From Loripinus fragilis (Eukaryota; Mollusca; Bivalvia; Lucinida; Lucinidae): a stretch of 64,000 bases of DNA. Shown here piece by piece: positions 12,012 to 22,800 of this stretch. Below the pieces are notes generated by a model. It saw only the letters and a program-made list of their open reading frames with translations, was not told the origin of the DNA and did not search any database. Both the position numbers and the translations under genes were made by a program. Every line of letters starts with the position of its first letter. The first letter of the stretch is position 1. Location of the stretch: the NCBI GenBank assembly GCA_964019695.1, contig OZ026514.1, positions 8,122,751 through 8,186,750 of the forward strand. Reading direction: 5' to 3'.

Positions 12012-12176
12012 CATAATATTTTTCTTATTTCTCAACTAAAACATATGCTGTGGGTGCTCAAATGAACCATTTTAATGAGATAATTCATTTAAGCACCCAA
12101 AACAATTGTTTAAACTGATTGATTAGAAATTATTCACAACTTTATTCTCAAAATATTTGTTTATCTGGACTTCTGC
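12012..12176. mobile_element. MITE family 1 copy, immediately 3' of the BTB gene
   Basis: Carries 'TTCTTATTTCTCAACTAAAA', 'GGGTGCTCAAATGAACC' and the inverted partner 'AAGCACCCAAAACAATTG', then 'TTGTTTATCTGGAC'. The same blocks occur at 14345-14540 (opposite orientation), 21150-21375, 22615-22795, 33115-33235, 34055-34240 and 53185-53370. The element has inverted ends and no coding capacity. Its minus strand supplies an AATAAA at 12141-12146. Confidence 0.75.
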
Positions 12177-12182
12177 TTTATT
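12177..12182 (-). terminator. Polyadenylation signal AATAAA for the BTB-BACK gene
   Basis: TTTATT on the plus strand reads AATAAA on the minus strand, 16 nt past the TAG stop at 12199-12201. A second AATAAA (12141-12146) lies inside the adjoining MITE. Function is inferred from motif and position only. Confidence 0.5.
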
Positions 12183-12198
12183 GAAAACCTAGCATGTC

Positions 12199-14241
12199 CT
12201 ACAAATCCAGGTCTGTCATCAAATATTTCTGGATTGGTTTCAAATTGTTTATGACATCCAGGCTAACTGATCCAGCAACCAACTGTGTTACCCATGTGAA
12301 AGGAGGTGGCGTGTGATAAAGAACAATCAACTTTCCATTGCCATCCACCTTCACTTCACTAACTCTATTTGTTAAGTCTCTATTTCCATGGAAAAACCAT
12401 ATGGATTGGGAATCTTCAGAATAAGAGTAATAACAACTTGGATATGAACTATCTTCCTCCTGCCCACTATAATCTTCAAAGATTATCTCATTATCTTTAC
12501 AAGGTAATAATTCATTTGAATGAAACCTGTACTGAAATAAACACTTCATCTTTATTTCATAAGAACAGGATTTATCATGTACTATTCCAAATAAGCTGTC
12601 TTTTCCTTCAATTATAAATACACGAGTACCTTTGGGTAATTGAGCTGCTGTCAGTTCTTGCCTTTCAGTTGGATATATCTGAGTGACTACCATCTCATCA
12701 GCATTAAGATCTACAACAAAACTGTGATTCAATTTATGAAAACCTCCTACGTCAGGTGTCCACATAGTTATCAACATCTTATTGATAACTGTACTGATAC
12801 AGCAGGTGCTAAAACCCTGTCTTTGTGGGGCAATAACTGTTGGGGTATTGAACATAAAGTCCCATGTTTCCTCCTCATTCAGCTTAAAACACTTGAAGTA
12901 CATACCGTTATTTACATCAAGAACGTCGATTTTGTAAATCATATATACAAACTTGTCACCAGAGTAGACAAACTCATGATCATATTGGGAAATGTTTTCA
13001 TTAGCAGTTAATCTGAAATAATCCATATTTCTAAAAGGCTCCAGATCTTTATGAGTGAAGTTATGCAGATTATACATAGTTATGTCAGTGGGGGAGGCTG
13101 TACAAAGCATGTCCCCCAAGCACCTACTCTGCCAACATAATTCATCCACATTCATGATCCCTAAATCTTCAAGTGATTGAAGGTGCAGCCATTTACCTGT
13201 TCTAGGAATATACATACAAATCTCAAACACTTTCTCATCATGGAAGATATCTAGTACTTGCTTTCTGCCTTCACACTGATCTAGCTCTCTGTCGTCACTC
13301 TGATCTAGCTTGTCATATTCCACAAGCCATGATCTTGGTGATATAGAAACAAGAACCTTTTCAGAGGAAATAGCAGGAAACATCTCTGGTGAATTGATGG
13401 CTAAGTTTGTTTTAGTTTTAACATGTCTTTCATTAAAAAGGCTTGCAATTAGTGTTTTGAATTTTTCAACAAACACAGATCCAAGTTGGCCTTCTAAATG
13501 AGCTAGTTTCCTGTCAAAAACTGTCCAAATTGACGGGTTAAAATCTTTCACATTGGGTAGATTACCTTTAATTGTCTGTTGGTTTAAATAGTCCAAGAAT
13601 TCTATTACATATGACATTCTATTCTCCGATATATCAATTGTGATCCAGTCAGCCAAAAAGTAGAAAAGTTTTGAAACTGTACAGTGTTCTAAATAACCAT
13701 TTTCAAGCAAATAAACCAACTCCTTTCCTGAAAGACTCAATGTGTCTTCCTTATATATAATGTAATCATGAAATCTTGATTTCACTAATGCACCAATTTT
13801 CTTCTGTACTGCATGAAGACAACTATCCACAGACAAAAACAAATACTTCAAAGAAGTGTTTATGTCAACTGTTTCCAACATATATTGGGTACATACTTCT
13901 TGAAGTTGGGGAATTAATAGATAGGATGAAAGTTTAACCACTTCAGCAAGATTATCACTGTCTATATTTATCTCTCCAAAGTACAGAAAGTTTAGAACAG
14001 CTTCAAATGATATTATATCATTTATTGCTTGTGACAAATCTATAACACTCATCTTGGATTCTGTAAATGCCCCTGTTAACATGGCATTAAAATAGTCACT
14101 CCCGGCACCTAAAACACATTTATGGGCATCAAAACACTGTTCTCCAATAGAAATTTCTATATCTGTGAACTTCTTGTCCATTCGAAATTCTCCCATCCTT
14201 TTCAAAATCACCCCATTGTCCTTGACTTTCAACAGAACCAT
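12199..14241 (-). CDS. BTB-BACK domain protein, Kelch-like (KLHL) group, single coding exon
   Basis: A 680-residue uninterrupted frame. The BTB/POZ domain spans about residues 20-127. It shows the canonical D-x-x-(I/L)-x-(I/V) start 'DKKFTDIEISIGEQCFDAHK', then 'VLGAGSDYFNAMLTGAF' and 'VLNFLYFGEI'. A BACK-like helical region follows (about 132-240). The C-terminal half (about 260-680) is where KLHL proteins carry Kelch repeats, but the usual double-glycine signatures are absent apart from one 'VGGF', so any propeller is degenerate. By family knowledge such proteins are usually substrate adaptors for Cullin-3 ubiquitin ligases in the cytoplasm; this role is inferred. The start is supported by an A at -3 and G at +4 and an in-frame TGA 13 codons upstream (14278-14280). 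A splice-acceptor-like TTGCTTTCAG ends at 14291, so a 5'-UTR intron is likely. The gene is bracketed by inverted copies of one MITE family. Confidence 0.9.
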   Translation of the reverse strand: MVLLKVKDNGVILKRMGEFRMDKKFTDIEISIGEQCFDAHKCVLGAGSDYFNAMLTGAFTESKMSVIDLSQAINDIISFEAVLNFLYFGEINIDSDNLAEVVKLSSYLLIPQLQEVCTQYMLETVDINTSLKYLFLSVDSCLHAVQKKIGALVKSRFHDYIIYKEDTLSLSGKELVYLLENGYLEHCTVSKLFYFLADWITIDISENRMSYVIEFLDYLNQQTIKGNLPNVKDFNPSIWTVFDRKLAHLEGQLGSVFVEKFKTLIASLFNERHVKTKTNLAINSPEMFPAISSEKVLVSISPRSWLVEYDKLDQSDDRELDQCEGRKQVLDIFHDEKVFEICMYIPRTGKWLHLQSLEDLGIMNVDELCWQSRCLGDMLCTASPTDITMYNLHNFTHKDLEPFRNMDYFRLTANENISQYDHEFVYSGDKFVYMIYKIDVLDVNNGMYFKCFKLNEEETWDFMFNTPTVIAPQRQGFSTCCISTVINKMLITMWTPDVGGFHKLNHSFVVDLNADEMVVTQIYPTERQELTAAQLPKGTRVFIIEGKDSLFGIVHDKSCSYEIKMKCLFQYRFHSNELLPCKDNEIIFEDYSGQEEDSSYPSCYYSYSEDSQSIWFFHGNRDLTNRVSEVKVDGNGKLIVLYHTPPPFTWVTQLVAGSVSLDVINNLKPIQKYLMTDLDL

Positions 14242-14285
14242 TTTCAGTGAGAGATTATCACACCCAACCAGTAATGATCATGTTG

Positions 14286-14297
14286 AGCCTGAAAGCA
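14286..14297 (-). promoter_or_regulatory. Candidate 3' splice site in the BTB gene 5' UTR
   Basis: On the minus strand TTGCTTTCAG is followed by GCTCAACATG, about 50 nt before the ATG. It implies an upstream non-coding first exon that I could not locate. No transcript evidence. Confidence 0.4.
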
Positions 14298-14344
14298 ATA
14301 CATGAACCAGTTTATGAGATTTTGGTACTTATTGTAAATGAATT

Positions 14345-14540
14345 AATTTTGATTTAACCTACAAGTTTAGATAAACAAAATTTTTGAGCGTAAATTTGTT
14401 AATATTTACTTACCCATCAGTTTTAACATATGTTTTGGGTGCTCAAAGGAACCCTCTCAATGAGTACCCATAACATATGTTTTGGTTGAGAAATAAGAAA
14501 ATTGTTTTTTGTTACACACTCTTATCTAAAGGCCTGTAAT
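14345..14540. mobile_element. MITE family 1 copy, upstream of the BTB gene
   Basis: Shares 'GTTTAGATAAACAAA', 'CATATGTTTTGGGTGCTCAA' and 'GGTTGAGAAATAAGAAAA' with the other family members. It lies in the opposite orientation to the copy at 12012-12176. Confidence 0.75.
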
Positions 14541-14629
14541 TTTTCAATTTGCTTTGATACAATGAACTTTGGATGGTTCATAGTACATATCAAGTGGCAG
14601 GGGACAATAGTATTTCAATATTGTTTACA

Positions 14630-14815
14630 ATTTCCACTCGTCCTGTAAACACATGCACCTGTCCTTTAAAAGCGTATGCAATAAAGAACATAAGGAAGTA
14701 ATATATGACTTCCTCGAGTTATTCTTCCCAAAGCACTTTGGCAAGAATAACTCCTTCTTTCTAGATTTCACTTGTAATTACGTCCGCTCTTAATTACGAG
14801 CGGACAAGTGGAATA
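14630..14815. repeat. Inverted-repeat element (MITE-like)
   Basis: Outer ends TTTCCACTCGTCC and GGACAAGTGGAA are inverted. Internal hairpins include GTCCGCTC with GAGCGGAC around 14780-14805, and TTATTCTT with AAGAATAA around 14725-14755. Confidence 0.65.
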
Positions 14816-15154
14816 TTTGTCCCATGAGTGGAAAATGATTAGAATTTCTAACATGTCCAAAATATGAAGAATTTATACCCCTGAAGATTGTTTTCTCCAT
14901 AGTAAATAGGGTAGACCATGATGAAATGCCATGTTTTCGAAAGTAACTCTTTTCAGTCATCAAAAGGTTAAACTACCAAAATGTTAATATATCCAGAGGG
15001 ACAAGAGATCTAATGTTTGGTCTGAACTTTCATCATTTCCAACCTTATAGCGAGCGTGAGTTTTCTGGCAAGTCTACACTGAAGCATAGGCTCATCTTAG
15101 ACTTGCTGGCCCCATATTCTATAAATAACTTACACATATCATCATTGACTTTTG

Positions 15155-15350
15155 TTTATTTTGATGCTTTACATCCCAGTCAAAAAATTCAGTCATTTTA
15201 GGGCGGGTCTACTTGGGTTGAACCAGTATTAAGCAGTGGATAAAATGTCTTGCTCAAGGACACAACATGGCTTTGCTGGCAGTGAGTCTTGAACTAGCAA
15301 ACTCTAAATCCCCAGTCTCATGCTCTACCAACTGAGTCACTGCGCTCCTC
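15155..15350 (-). mobile_element. tRNA-derived SINE (family 2), minus strand
   Basis: On the minus strand from about 15350 it begins GAGCGCAGTGACTCAG...GGTAGAGCATGAG and carries a B-box-like 'AGTTCAAGACTCACTGCC'. The remainder matches the plus-strand copy at 33607-33829, including 'TGTGTCCTTGAGCAAGACA' and 'TTCAACCC'. An 8-bp near-duplication (GACTTTTG at 15147-15154 and AACTTTTG at 15351-15358) flanks it. Confidence 0.8.
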
Positions 15351-15459
15351 AACTTTTGAGTAATTGTTATTGATGCGATATTCACTAGAGAATTACAATA
15401 CTGGCTCAACATAATAGTTTATATCAACTGATCTCTAGATAAAAGTTTGAGATATTAAT

Positions 15460-16180
15460 TCTCATATTTCTCAAATAAAACATATGTTATGGGTACTCAA
15501 TAGAACCTTCATTGTACATATCCTTTGTACACTTACGGGTTCTTCCTTCTGGTTTGATACAATAAACTTGGGATAGTCCATTGTGCATATCTAGGGGTGT
15601 CAGATTATAATTTTCCAAAAATATTGTATAATTTTTTCTGAAGTTTTTTTTTACCTTTACAAATGTGGACCCTGATGAAATGCAGCATTATGCTGCATTT
15701 CATCTTGGTCTTCACTGTTTGCAAAAGTACTCGTTTAGGGGTTTTCTGAATACAAAGGATAAAGCATCCAAAACAAAGGTTAAAACTGATGGATAAGAAA
15801 ATAATATTTTTGCAAGGATGAGAACAGTTAGCAATTCTCAATCGGGAATAACTGCTCTTGAATCATGAATGGAGCCAAAACTAAAAAGTTATTTAAATCC
15901 CTTATCAAAAGCTCAAAATCACAAATTATCAAAAGAAACCAATCAGTATATGCTGATTTTATAGTTATATCCAATTTAAATATGTACATGCATCGTATGC
16001 AAGGGCTCAATCAGGAAATCCTGACTTTCTTACCAATGCTTTTAATATATAAGAAATATTTATTTGTACCTATGTATATATCAGAAGATATTCTATTTAG
16101 GCAGGGAGCATTCATAAGTGCATTGGCAAAATACAATCATGAGACAACTTTAGTGTAATAATACAGTGCTCTCAAATATT
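15460..16180. other. Intergenic, only repeat fragments recognised
   Basis: 15465-15510 carries a fragment of MITE family 1 ('CTCAAATAAAACATATG', 'GGGTACTCAA'). 15525-15740 resembles 22165-22375 ('TTGATACAATAAACTTGGGATAG', 'GAAATGC.GCA' inverted block), so it is a second dispersed repeat. A 97-codon open frame at 15865-16158 has no recognisable domain and I do not support it as a gene. Confidence 0.45.
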
Positions 16181-16187
16181 TTGTTTG

Positions 16188-16252
16188 TTTTGTTGCTTTG
16201 CGTCCCAAGTCAACAGCTGTGGTCATGGTGGGACGGTTAATTCACCTAACCA
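16188..16252 (-). mobile_element. SINE family 1, 3' fragment
   Basis: Matches the last 65 bp of the family in reverse ('CAAGTCAACAGCTGTGGTCA', 'GGGACGGTTAATTCACCTAACC'), as in the complete inverted copy at 18350-18420. Confidence 0.8.
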
Positions 16253-16740
16253 CGAATAATTAATGTTTTCAACTGAAATTTTTATCCTGAAAAGGTAGTT
16301 TGTTTTTGTCATATATGTATACCAGTCCTGCTAGTTGCTAGAAATACAAGCTGCCTCTCAATGGTGTGCCAATCATAATTCAGCCAATCAGATGTGGTTA
16401 GACATTTAGTTAGACATCTATCAATCAGTCATATTAATAAGATGGTGGACAAGAAACAATCTTGCAGCATTTCTATTTATCTATCTATGACAAGGTGGAT
16501 CAAGGATTATGGAGGGTGGGGGAGGGGGCAAGGGAATATAATGGACTGGATAGGAGGCAGGGAGGATCCATTAATATATTGAAAATGCCTTTATACAGTG
16601 CTCTCATACAATAGTACAAAATTTCAATATTCTAGCCAGTCTAGTGAGCTGAGCAGGCATATTTGTTTCATATCTCGCCACAAACCTCCAAAGACAATTT
16701 TCTCATTCTGAAGCCTACATACCTGTTAGGGCAACTGGTT

Positions 16741-16863
16741 TCATTGTTTAGGTGTCATCAGCCTTAATGGTGCTAGTATTCTGTCTTGGCTTGTTTCAGC
16801 TATCTCTCCATTCACTATCATCTCATCCAAGATAATGTACACTTTATCCAGGTTGTATATAAT
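16741..16863 (-). CDS. AP4S1: AP-4 complex sigma-1 subunit, coding exon 4 (terminal)
   Basis: The minus strand from 16863 encodes 40 residues and a TGA stop (16743-16741). It includes '[17 protein letters not shown]' and 'RILAP', the C-terminal signature of AP-4 sigma subunits (F/Y-N-L-D-K-V-x-I-I-L-D-E-M near residues 105-120, then R-I-L-A-P). The exon is preceded by an AG acceptor (16865-16864) and is in phase 0 with exon 3. In mammals this region is usually split by one more intron; here it is continuous. Confidence 0.88.
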   Translation of the reverse strand: MIYNLDKVYIILDEMIVNGEIAETSQDRILAPLRLMTPKQ

Positions 16864-19800
16864 CTTGATGTTAAAGAAAACAAACTACGAGACCTAGTTT
16901 AAAATGAAATTGTTTTTTGAGATAGGTTCGTACGACCCTCTGTGAAATACATCAATGAGTAAGAAAAAATGGAGCCAGTGCATGAGATTTCCAACAATGT
17001 GGTATGTGCGACCCACAAAGGCTCAGATCAGCCTGTGCATATGCGCAGTCTGATCAGAGCCCTTGCTTGCCGCTTGAATATTCTATGAGTGTTAAGCTAC
17101 TGACCGAACATCTTTTGGAGATTCTATGCTTAAAAGGAGGCTGCACATGCTCGTTTACACTTATCAAAATGCCACATTGTTGGAAATCACATGTCATGGC
17201 TCGAATGTTGTCAGGACCCCCCTGATGGAATTCTCTTGATCTGCTCATGAGTTGAGCCAAAATTTATGGTATTAACCCTTGTCATGCTAAATATTTTTAT
17301 GCACTACACTTTCAATCAGAGTGGAAAACAGTGTGGATCCTGATCAGATGGTTATGTCATAAACCAGGTATAGTGTTTACAAAAAAAGAATAAATCTAGA
17401 TTCAGCAGGACAAGGACTAGTTTCATTCCATTATTATAATGGGTATATAATGCAAGAATCTATCATGAGTGTGAGGGTTGGATAGAAAAACCCATCCCAA
17501 GGATCACCGTTTGGCATCAAGAGGCTTGCAGAGTGATGACAAACGGTGATCCCAAGGGACAGATTTTTCTATCCTAACCTCACATGAATAATGTATAAAT
17601 TTACTTGATCACCACTGTTTTTTTATTTTATAATAAACTTCCAGAAAATCCAGAATATGCTAAGATGCAATTTCACATGATGACGTCATTTTAACATAAC
17701 ATTGACGTCACTTGACGACCATGTGCATGAGTTCCAAAACAACCAATGTACAGCCCTCACGTGACAGCTTGAGTAAGATAACATGGATAAGATTAATAAA
17801 ATTATAACAATCCACCATGAGTGTCCATGTAGGATAGAGATATCTCACCTGAGGGGTCGGAATTTTAACAAATGACGAGGATTTCAAGTCTCTGGTTAAA
17901 ATTCAGACCCCGAGGGTGAGATTTCTCTTAACAACATGGAAATGCTCATGATGGATTGTTTTTCTCCCATTTTTCAAAGTTGTTTTTGTCCCAACTTAAG
18001 ATCAAAGTTTTTTTTTGTCCCAACTTAAGAAGTAAAAACACAAACATCAAAATTTTAACTTTTTACTTGTTGTATTTACATTATTTCTGAGTTCATAAGT
18101 GTTTTTATTGGGTATTTAATCAGGTGTAAACACCTTGTTTTTGGCTGGAAAGCATGATTTGAGCATTAGTTAAGTTGCAAAATGCAAAATAGAATCCTGC
18201 TTGGCTCCCTGTGCCATAAGCTTCACATTGCCACTATCTTCATGCGGTGCATGTTCAGTGACGTCATTAACGCTTGCCCTTTTTTGGTGCCTTTGAGTTA
18301 TTTAGGTGCAATATTGGTCCTTGAATATCCTTTTTATTTTGTTTGTTTGTTTGTTTTGCTGCTTTACGTCCCAAGTCAACAGCTATGGCCATGGCGGGAC
18401 GGTCAGTTCACCTAACCTCACTTTTTCCTTGGCAAGCTTGAACAGGCAGTTAACCAGTACTTCGTGGACATACTTTCGCTTGTAACTGACAACAACCCTT
18501 CTTGAATGATTCAGCCGAAGAGGGAAGAAGGACCGTAGAAATTATTTCATGATCAATCTCCACGAAAGTATGGGACCAGGCGGGAATCGAACTCGCAACC
18601 CCTGGGTCTGCAGTAAGACTCGCATCTGTTGCCAGATACGTTGCCGACTGCGCTACACAGCTGGTATATCCTTTTTCTGAACAAAAGAATATTTTACTCT
18701 GCCCATGTAAGAAAGCAGTCACATGGTCATGTAAGATAGAAATTTCTTACATGAGCTGACAGCCTATCTTACCTGGGCAAAGGTGGGAGAGAAGATTTTC
18801 TATCCCAGGATAAAATATCAGATATCTTTATCCTGTGTGCAAGAATGGTGAAGGCCTAAGATTCCCCAAATCCTGACTTTCATAAGTTCAAATCTAAAAA
18901 CTTGAAATATGTAACAAAACGTTAATAAATTCATGTAAACAGCACCCTAGATAAGCAGCGTATTTGATTAAATACACAATTAAAATCATAAAAAAAAGCA
19001 ATTGAAATGAAATGTGTGCGTACCGAAAAGCAATTCTAACGATCGGTATGCAATTACATGCGATGTCATTGCGTACCATTTGGTCCATTTCGTTTCCATT
19101 CGGCTAATAAACAAATGCCAGTCGGGTATTGATTTTATTTTTACTAGCGAGCGAGCAATATACTCCACTTTTATGAAAATATCGGTGCCCAGTCAAGTAT
19201 TTCGCTGAAAAACAAAGTGAAAGTGATGAAAGGTAAGCACGCTCGAATGTCAACTTTGCTTCAGGAACAATAAAATCCGCGAGTTTGATACTTTAGAAAG
19301 GCAGACGATGGGACTGAATAAATATTCAAGCACATTCCCGATGGCTTCACGCAATAAGAAAAGGTGTAATCACAGAAAAAAAACGTGGCGTAAAAAAATA
19401 TGAAAATACGCAATTGTTTTTGCAAGTACGCAATTGAGGATAACCAGATTGCGTAAGTACCCAATTGCCCCAAAAGCTTATCTAGGGCGCTGTGTAAATA
19501 ATTGAATCACTTAAGAAAATCTTAACCCTTTTTCTGCCAGTCACCAGCTCTCTCTTCTGCTTAAATTCTTTAGTAATCTGTATTGCAAACAATATGGACC
19601 CAGATCAGATGACTCATTCACACACTTCCAAAAATCAAGTTCAAAATTGTATTGCGCATAAAGGGGAAAATTCGAAGACACCTACAGACTTCAAAAGTTT
19701 CGAGTAAGTAATGCTCGATCTAAACAAAGTTTGACTGTAAATAATAAAATCAAAAAGTTTTCTGTAGGCAAAATTTGTATTTCACTTAATATTGTCAATA

Positions 19801-22800
19801 CAGAAAAAAATGGTCCTGGGTCTAAAGTTCTCGACATGATCCAATATTTGTGATAATGATTTAAACAAGAGGGCCATGGTGGCCTTGGCCCTGAGGTTAT
19901 AAACTTGAGTTCATTCTCAAGCTAAAAATAAAGCGCAATGATTGGCTGCGTGCGGACATGTGTCTGCAAGCAGCCAATCATTGTGCTTTATTTTGAGCTT
20001 GAGACTGTACTCAAGTTTTATAGCCTCAGGGCCTGGAATGCTCAAGCCCTGGATGTACTTTTGTTTAAACATTATAAGTGGATTCATTTGAGCAATATAA
20101 GGTACATTGTAACATGGGAAATAGTATATTTGATCAATCAATATCATTTTTGTATAATTTCTTTGAAGCGGGACCAATGGATAAGATGTTGTGTAAAGAA
20201 TTCAATTTTTAGCTCTTGTGACATTATGTTCAGCAGAGCAGATCAGGTTGGGTTATTTTGACAGAAGGCCCTTTAAGAAACACTTGTGTGAAATTATATT
20301 GAATTTGGATCAATGGTTCAGGAGATATCATTTAAAGGTTTTTTCATTATTTAACATCTGTTTTCAAAGGGGCTCTTACAAAGTATGGGAAATTAACATG
20401 GGAGTCTGCCCATGCTTGGAATTTGATATTACATTGATTAATTGCCTAGGTTATGGCTTTTATATTTATGGTGCATTTGAGTTTTTATGCAATTCCATTG
20501 TTTATTTATGACGTCATGTATGTTATCACTTCCACACCTTAGGGTACCCAGTTATATAAATTTCTACAGTAATTGACACATCCTGTAAGGGGCGCAGAAA
20601 TGTTTTATGAAATAACTATACCATTGATAAGTACATTGAAACTACATATGACTTTGTTTGTAATAAGGTATTTGACCTTTGACCCCTTAGTTGGGGTAAA
20701 ACTTTGACACTGCCATGCTTATCTACAGGCACAAGGCAATCATGGTCTATAGTGAGAAGTTGTTAAATATAATAGCTTTGATGTAATGTGAAGATCATCA
20801 CACAAAAAAAATAATATAGGTTTTGCAATATAATTGCCTATACTAAAACAAGGGCAATAACTCAAGTGTTAAGGGGTTGATTTTGACAAAACTTACAGAA
20901 TACCGAGAATCAATGGTACTTATCATTTGTACAAAGAATGAATCAAATCTGACCGGACGGACAAAAAGTGAGGACGGACGGACAGAAAAGATAGTACAAC
21001 CAGCTATGCAAAAAAATTAGCAGATGACAAAAAAGCATAAAAAAAAATACCCAGAATGCCAAGAGTTGACTTCCTTGATATCTCAGCAACCAATGAGATC
21101 TGCATCATGAAAGGATACATTTAGCTCTGACTGCAATAAAGAAAAAAAAGTTATTCACAGGTTTAGATAAACAAACATTTTCAGCGTAAAATTGTAAATA
21201 TTTTCTTACCCATAATTTTGAGCATATGTTTTGGATGCTCCTAAGAACCCTCCCAACGTTTTGGGTGCCCAAAAGAACCATCTCAATGAGACAGTTCTTT
21301 TGTGTACCCACAACATGTATTTGGTTGAGGAATAAGAAAATTATTTTCCTGTTATGCACTCTTTATCTAAAGGCCTGAATATTATTTAATGGAGAAAGAC
21401 ATATTTTGCAACCTTATGTAATACTATCAACAGCAAAGTCACACATATATGGGATAATCTTTTCACCCAAAAAAGGCAATTTAAAAAAAAAAATTAGCAT
21501 CATACGATAAATGGAATAGTCTTGTGCTTCTGTATTACATAATTTATCATTAAACTCATTGCAAAAAAGCAGCAATAAAATGTTCAACAAGTCTCCCATT
21601 TTATCTTTTCTCAACTTGTTTAATAAATTCAGTAAAACCTGAGCCTTCATGGAAGCTCCTCAATATAAGGCTTTAATACATTGCATTATATTACTCATAG
21701 ATCATCATATTATAAATAGAGGATCTTACATGAGTGCTCATGTTTTATTGAATTTATTAAACGAGTTGGGGAAAAGAGATAAAATGCGAAGATTACCGAG
21801 CATTTTATCTCTTTTTCGCAACAAGTTTAATAAATTCAATAATACAAGAGCACATATGTTTGATTCTTTTTATCATATGACAGATACTTCGAAATCTCAT
21901 TTCTGGTGTAAAAACGTTATAATTTTGTTATGTAAGCAACGTTGTTATGGACGTCATAACCTCTCCCATAAATCTATAAACCACAAGTGGTTTATGGATT
22001 TTATTGAATGGGGTTATTTCACTCCCAGACGCGACCTCATATTATAAATTGATTTATCCAGACAAAGCTGTTTAAAATTCAAGAAACTTTCGTGGAATGC
22101 TAAAGGATTCCCAAACAGTTATCAAAGACTACAAGTTTATGAAAAGCACAGATTTCTTACTTAACCCTTTGTGTACTAATGGATATCTTCCTTCTAGTTT
22201 GATACAATAAACTTGGGATAGTCTATTGTACATATCTAGCGGAGTCCGGTTATAATTCTCAAAAATGTATTTTTTGCCTTGCTTTCTTTTTTATCCATTC
22301 AAAACAGTGTAGACCCAGAAGAAATGCCGCAATATGTGGCATTTCTTCTGGGTCCTCACTGTTTGAAAGTACCCATTATACAATAAAAGCACTGCAGGCA
22401 TGCAACATACCATGCCACGGGATATTTTCAATGTTTCTTACGTCAACAAGGGCTATAACTCTGTACTTATTTGTCAAAATTTACCCATATGCAATCCCAG
22501 GTTGAAAGTGTGTGGCACAGATTTTATGCAATACTATATGATAAAAGATTGAAAATAAACAGCCATAATTTTTTTATAAACTATAAGTTGAATAAAAACG
22601 ACATTAGTTACTGTTCATAATCTAAAATTGCATTTATTTCCTTAGCCATCAATTAAAACATGTGTTTTGGGTGCTCAAAAGAACCATCTCATTGAGACGG
22701 TTCTTTTGAGTACCCACAACATATGTTTTGGTTGAGAAATAAGAAAAATAATTTTCAGGTACACACATTTATCTGGAGGCCTGTCAATAATCAAGAATCC

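Noticed and set aside
15865..16158. 97-codon plus-strand frame
   Set aside because: No homology is recognisable, composition matches AT-rich background, and it lies between repeat fragments in the AP4S1 3' region.
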